A stretch of 64,000 nt of DNA from the NCBI GenBank assembly GCA_963846315.1, contig CAWJVM010000017.1:1-64000 (forward strand), read 5' to 3'. The notes beneath the pieces were generated by a model, which was not told the DNA's origin, searched no databases, and worked only from the letters and a program-made list of their open reading frames with translations. The DNA is from RPQJ01 sp963846315 (GTDB taxonomy: Bacteria > Pseudomonadota > Gammaproteobacteria > Steroidobacterales > Steroidobacteraceae). Positions within the stretch are counted from its first letter, which is position 1, and every line of letters begins with the position of its first letter. A program made the translations under genes and the position numbers. Shown here one piece after another: positions 61,107 to 64,000 of the stretch.

Positions 61107-61927
61107 ATGCTTGCTCCGGGCAAAGAATCAGGCGGCGTGCGGCCCTCTTCCGCGGCGGGGCTTTATTACCCCAAGGAAGCTGACGGACTCCGTTGCGCCG
61201 TGCAGACGCTGCTCGGCAGCGGCGGCAAGGCCGCGCATCGCCTGCCGAAGGCGCTCGTCGTACCGCATGCGGGCTATGCGTATTCGGGTGCCGTCGCCGC
61301 CGCCGCGTTCCGCATGCTCGAGGGAGAGGCGGCCGCTGCGATCCGCCACGTGGTCCTGCTCGGCCCCAGCCACCGCGTCAAGATGCATGGCCTGGCGTTG
61401 CCCTCGTGTGACTTCTTCTCGACGCCGTTCGGCCAGGTTCGCATCAACGACGCAGGCCGCCGTCACCTGCGGGAACTCGGACTGGCGGGCATTGCGGATG
61501 CGCCGCATGCACTCGAGCACTGCGCTCGAGGTGCAGGTGCCCTTCCTGCAGTCGGTGCTGCAGGACTTCGACCTGCTGCCGATCGCGGTGGGGACTCGCC
61601 CCGCCCGAGCAGGTGGGACGCGCGCTCGAGGCGGTCTGGGGCGGCCCGGAGACGCTCGTCGTGGTCAGCTCGGACCTCAGCCACCATCACACCCACGTCG
61701 AGGCCCAGGCGCTCGACCAGCAGACCGCGCTGCGCATCGTCGAGCGCCGCAGCGACCTGTCCGAGTCGCAGGCCTGCGGGGCCGACAGCATCAATGGGCT
61801 GATGGAAGTCGCGCGACATCGCGGCCTCGAGGTGCAGCTGCTGGACCGCCGGACCTCGGGCGACACCGCCGGGGACAACCAGCGCGTCGTCGGTTACGGC
61901 AGCTTCGCGCTCTACGGCCGCGACTGA
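61107..61927 (+). CDS. amrB: Memo-like protein (AmmeMemoRadiSam system protein B), frameshifted
   Basis: About 270 residues of the Memo family. Metal-site elements are VVPHAGYAYSGAVAAAAF, VVLLGPSHRVKMHGLAL and SSDLSHHHTHVEAQALDQQT; CGADSINGLMEV supplies the conserved cysteine region, and VVGYGSFALYGRD ends it. Two single-base insertions (near 61520 and 61605) break the frame. Memo proteins resemble extradiol dioxygenases and often accompany a radical-SAM enzyme and an AMMECR1 protein in an uncharacterised three-gene system; neither partner is in this window. Start at ATG 61107. Confidence 0.83.
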
Positions 61928-62012
61928 AATCGAATCCGCGCCGAAGGCGCGCGTCGAACCGGCCTGCATGAACGGCCGCATCTGCACTCACGCGGCGCCG
62001 AGAGACCCGCCC

Positions 62013-63071
62013 ATGACTTCGCTGTCGCTGCGCCTGCTCGAGCGGGACCTGCTGCCCGATGCCGTGATCCGCTTCGGCATTCGCCGGCTGCTGGCCGGTC
62101 GACTGCGTGACGAGCGCAAGAGCGACGTCGAGGCGCAGCAGGCCAGCCTGATGCGGCTGGTCGAACGGCTGCGCGAGAGTCCGGTCGCGATCGCGACACG
62201 CGCGAGGCCAACGAGCAGCACTATGAAGTGCCGACGGCGTTCTTCGAGCAGGTCCTGGGCCGGCACCTGAAGTATTCGTCGTGCTACTACCGTCGCCGGC
62301 GTCACCAGCCTCGACGACGCTGAGGCCGCGATGCTCGGACTGACCGTGCGAGCGCGCCCGGCTGCGCGATGGCGAAGACATTCTCGAGCTCGGTTGCGGC
62401 TGGGGTTCGCTCACGCTGTGGATGGCGGCACAGCTTTCCCGACGCACGCATCACCGCCGTTTCGAACTCGCGCACGCAAAAGGCCTTCATCGACGCGCGT
62501 GCCGCGGAGCGCGGGCTGCGCAACGTCGAAGTGATCACCTGTGACGTCAATGTGCTCGACTTTCCGGCCGGGCGGACGCTTCGACCGCGTGGTCTCGGTC
62601 GAGATGTTCGAGCACATGCGCAACTACGAAACGCTGCTGCGCCGCGTCGCCGGGTGGATGCGGCCCGAGGCGACGCTGTTCGTGCACATCTTCACGCACA
62701 AGGAGTTCGCCTACCCGTTCGAGGTCACCGGCGCCGGCGACGGGCCGGGTGACTGGATGTCCCGGCACTTCTTCACCGGCGGCATCATGCCGAGCGACGA
62801 CCTGCTGCTGTACTTCCAGTCCGACCTGCAGCTGCGCGAGCACTGGCACGTACCCGGCGTGCACTACCAGAAGACGGCCGAGGCGTGGCTCGCGAACATG
62901 GACCGGGCCAGGGCTGCGATCCTGCCGCTGCTCGAGTCCACCTACGGCAAGGCCGACGCTGGCAAGTGGTGGGTGTACTGGCGCGTCTTCTTCATGTCCT
63001 GCGCGGAGCTGTGGGGCTACCGCGGCGGCAGCGAATGGCTCGTCTCGCATTACCTGTTCCAGCGCCGCTGA
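62013..63071 (+). CDS. SAM-dependent methyltransferase, CFA synthase / coclaurine N-methyltransferase-like, frameshifted
   Basis: About 350 codons. After a helical N-terminus (MTSLSLRLLERDLLPDAVIR) comes NEQHYEVPTAFFEQVLGRHL, then the SAM-binding ILELGCGWGSLTLWMA, TAVSNSRTQKAFID, VVSVEMFEHMRNYETLLRRV and FFTGGIMPSDDLLLYF, ending WLVSHYLFQRR. These are the blocks of plant coclaurine N-methyltransferases, which belong to the cyclopropane-fatty-acid synthase superfamily; bacterial homologues have no settled substrate. Five or more indels (near 62195, 62287, 62345, 62432 and 62575) interrupt the first half; the second half from 62541 is clean. Start at ATG 62013 is inferred. Confidence 0.83.
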
Positions 63072-63114
63072 CCGATTGAAGCCACGCCGCGCGCGTGTCA
63101 GTCTCGCGCCGTGA

Positions 63115-64000
63115 GTGCCCGACTTGCCGCCCGTGTTGTCCAGGTCCCGCGCGCGTCGCCTGTGGCTCGCCGCAGTCGCGTCGGCCGGGCTGGCCGTTGC
63201 AGGCGCGTCGATCGCGCAGTCCGTCACCCCGACACCAGAGCCTGCGGCGGCGGCGCCTCCGGCCGGCACCCGTGCCGACCCCGCGGCCGCCAGCGCGACC
63301 GACGCCTACACGAGTTTCCGCACCGAGTTCGACGCCGGCCGCTACGCCGAGGCCGTGCCGCACGCCGAGCGCGTCCTGCAACTCGCGGAGGCGCAGGCCA
63401 CGACGCCGTCGACCGAGGAAGTGCAGGTCGCGCTGATGAATCTCGGCATGGTCCAGAACCTGTCGGACGATTACGTCGGCGCTGAAGCGACGTACCTGCG
63501 GGTGATCGGATTGATCCAGAGTTCGGGGCGCCCGCTGCATGACCGGCTCGCCCGAGCATACGCCGGCCTCGCGTCCGCCTATCACGACGGCAAGCGGCAC
63601 GACCTCGCCGTGAAGAGTTTCGACCAGGCGATCGCGCTCAAGCGCCGGCACGAAGGCCTGCTGACGGCGCGGCAGGTGCCGCTGATCGAGAAATACATCG
63701 ATTCGCTGACCGAGCTCGGCCGCTACCAGGACGCGCTGCAGGCGCAGAAGTACCTGCTGCGCATCGCGACCCGCGAATACGGGGCGGACAGTCCGAAGCT
63801 CGCGCCGACGCTGGAAGACATCGGCCGCTGGTACGCGAGCATCGGCGCGTACGACCAGTCACGACACACGCTGAAGGAAGCGATCGCGATCGTCGAAGCA
63901 GCCGAGGGACCGGACTCGCCGCGGCTTGTCGGACCGCTGCTTGCGCTCGGCACGTGCAACCGGCTGCAGCTGCTCGATCCCGCGGCGCAACCGCAAACCA
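63115..64000 (+). CDS. Exported tetratricopeptide-repeat protein, 3' end off the window
   Basis: An open frame of 295 codons running off the right edge. It starts at GTG 63115 or, more likely, GTG 63133, giving a signal peptide SRARRLWLAAVASAGLAVAG with cleavage near ASIAQ. After a Pro/Ala-rich linker come TPR-type helices: FRTEFDAGRYAEAVPHAERV, ALMNLGMVQNLSDDYVGAEA, YAGLASAYHDGKRHDLAVKS and LTELGRYQDALQAQKYLLRI. TPRs bind other proteins; here in the periplasm or on the cell surface. No frameshift is seen. Function unknown. Confidence 0.8.
   Translation, partial: MPDLPPVLSRSRARRLWLAAVASAGLAVAGASIAQSVTPTPEPAAAAPPAGTRADPAAASATDAYTSFRTEFDAGRYAEAVPHAERVLQLAEAQATTPSTEEVQVALMNLGMVQNLSDDYVGAEATYLRVIGLIQSSGRPLHDRLARAYAGLASAYHDGKRHDLAVKSFDQAIALKRRHEGLLTARQVPLIEKYIDSLTELGRYQDALQAQKYLLRIATREYGADSPKLAPTLEDIGRWYASIGAYDQSRHTLKEAIAIVEAAEGPDSPRLVGPLLALGTCNRLQLLDPAAQPQT

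Overview
The window is a 64-kb stretch of high-GC (about two thirds G+C by eye), gene-dense DNA from a gammaproteobacterium. The best family resemblances are to the Xanthomonadales/Steroidobacterales/Nevskiales side of the class, but lineage is inferred from gene content only and is not secure. I see 56 protein genes or gene remnants and no rRNA, tRNA or CRISPR array. Most genes are housekeeping or accessory metabolic genes. There is no phage, plasmid or secretion island.

Layout. 1-4.9 kb: homospermidine synthase (cut by the window edge), a glutathione S-transferase, a rhodanese-type sulfurtransferase and biosynthetic arginine decarboxylase; together the two end genes suggest a route from arginine to homospermidine. 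4.9-5.7 kb: an 818-bp cassette with 27-bp perfect terminal inverted repeats that carries only a GNAT acetyltransferase, inserted into a heptad-repeat hairpin. 5.8-11.8 kb: TMEM165/UPF0016 Mn exporter-like protein, Gly-rich RRM protein, UvrD-like helicase, membrane protein, AhpD-like enzyme, DUF4136 lipoprotein. 11.8-19.7 kb: DUF349 protein, aldehyde dehydrogenase, Nudix hydrolase, MobB, HAD phosphatase, valine-pyruvate aminotransferase AvtA. 19.8-25.4 kb: a 1853-residue double-length UvrA. 25.5-34.9 kb: DUF47-PiT phosphate pair, FadH, CBS protein, a LytS/LytTR two-component pair, secreted nuclease, membrane proteins. 35.1-40.9 kb: histidine degradation genes ftcD-hutU-hutI (no hutH here). 40.9-52.4 kb: thioredoxin-like lipoprotein, threonine aldolase, a secretin-like protein, a ThiF/E1-like protein, alpha/beta hydrolase, HhH protein, NlpC/P60 lipoprotein, HrpB, DUF456. 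53-64 kb: acetyl-CoA synthetase, HIT protein, PBP4-type carboxypeptidase, DUF502, metallo-beta-lactamase hydrolase, NAD synthetase, Memo-like protein, a CFA/coclaurine-N-methyltransferase-like enzyme and the start of a TPR protein.

Two things shape how the annotation should be read. First, frameshifts are concentrated at the two ends (1-4.1 kb and 55.1-62.6 kb) and are absent from the roughly 50 kb between. Most are single added bases, so they look like consensus errors at poorly covered contig ends rather than gene decay. Coordinates of those genes are given as full spans.

Second, the spacers are unusually rich in repeats: 9-bp arrays (GGAAGGGGA/GGAAGGATA), 7-bp arrays (TTAGGGG and TAGTGAA), REP-like CCTCTCCC hairpins that have entered the coding frames of uvrA and hutI, and three large palindromes that share a conserved ~54-nt core but have unrelated, self-complementary arms. 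These repeat systems and the GNAT cassette are the most novel material in the window.
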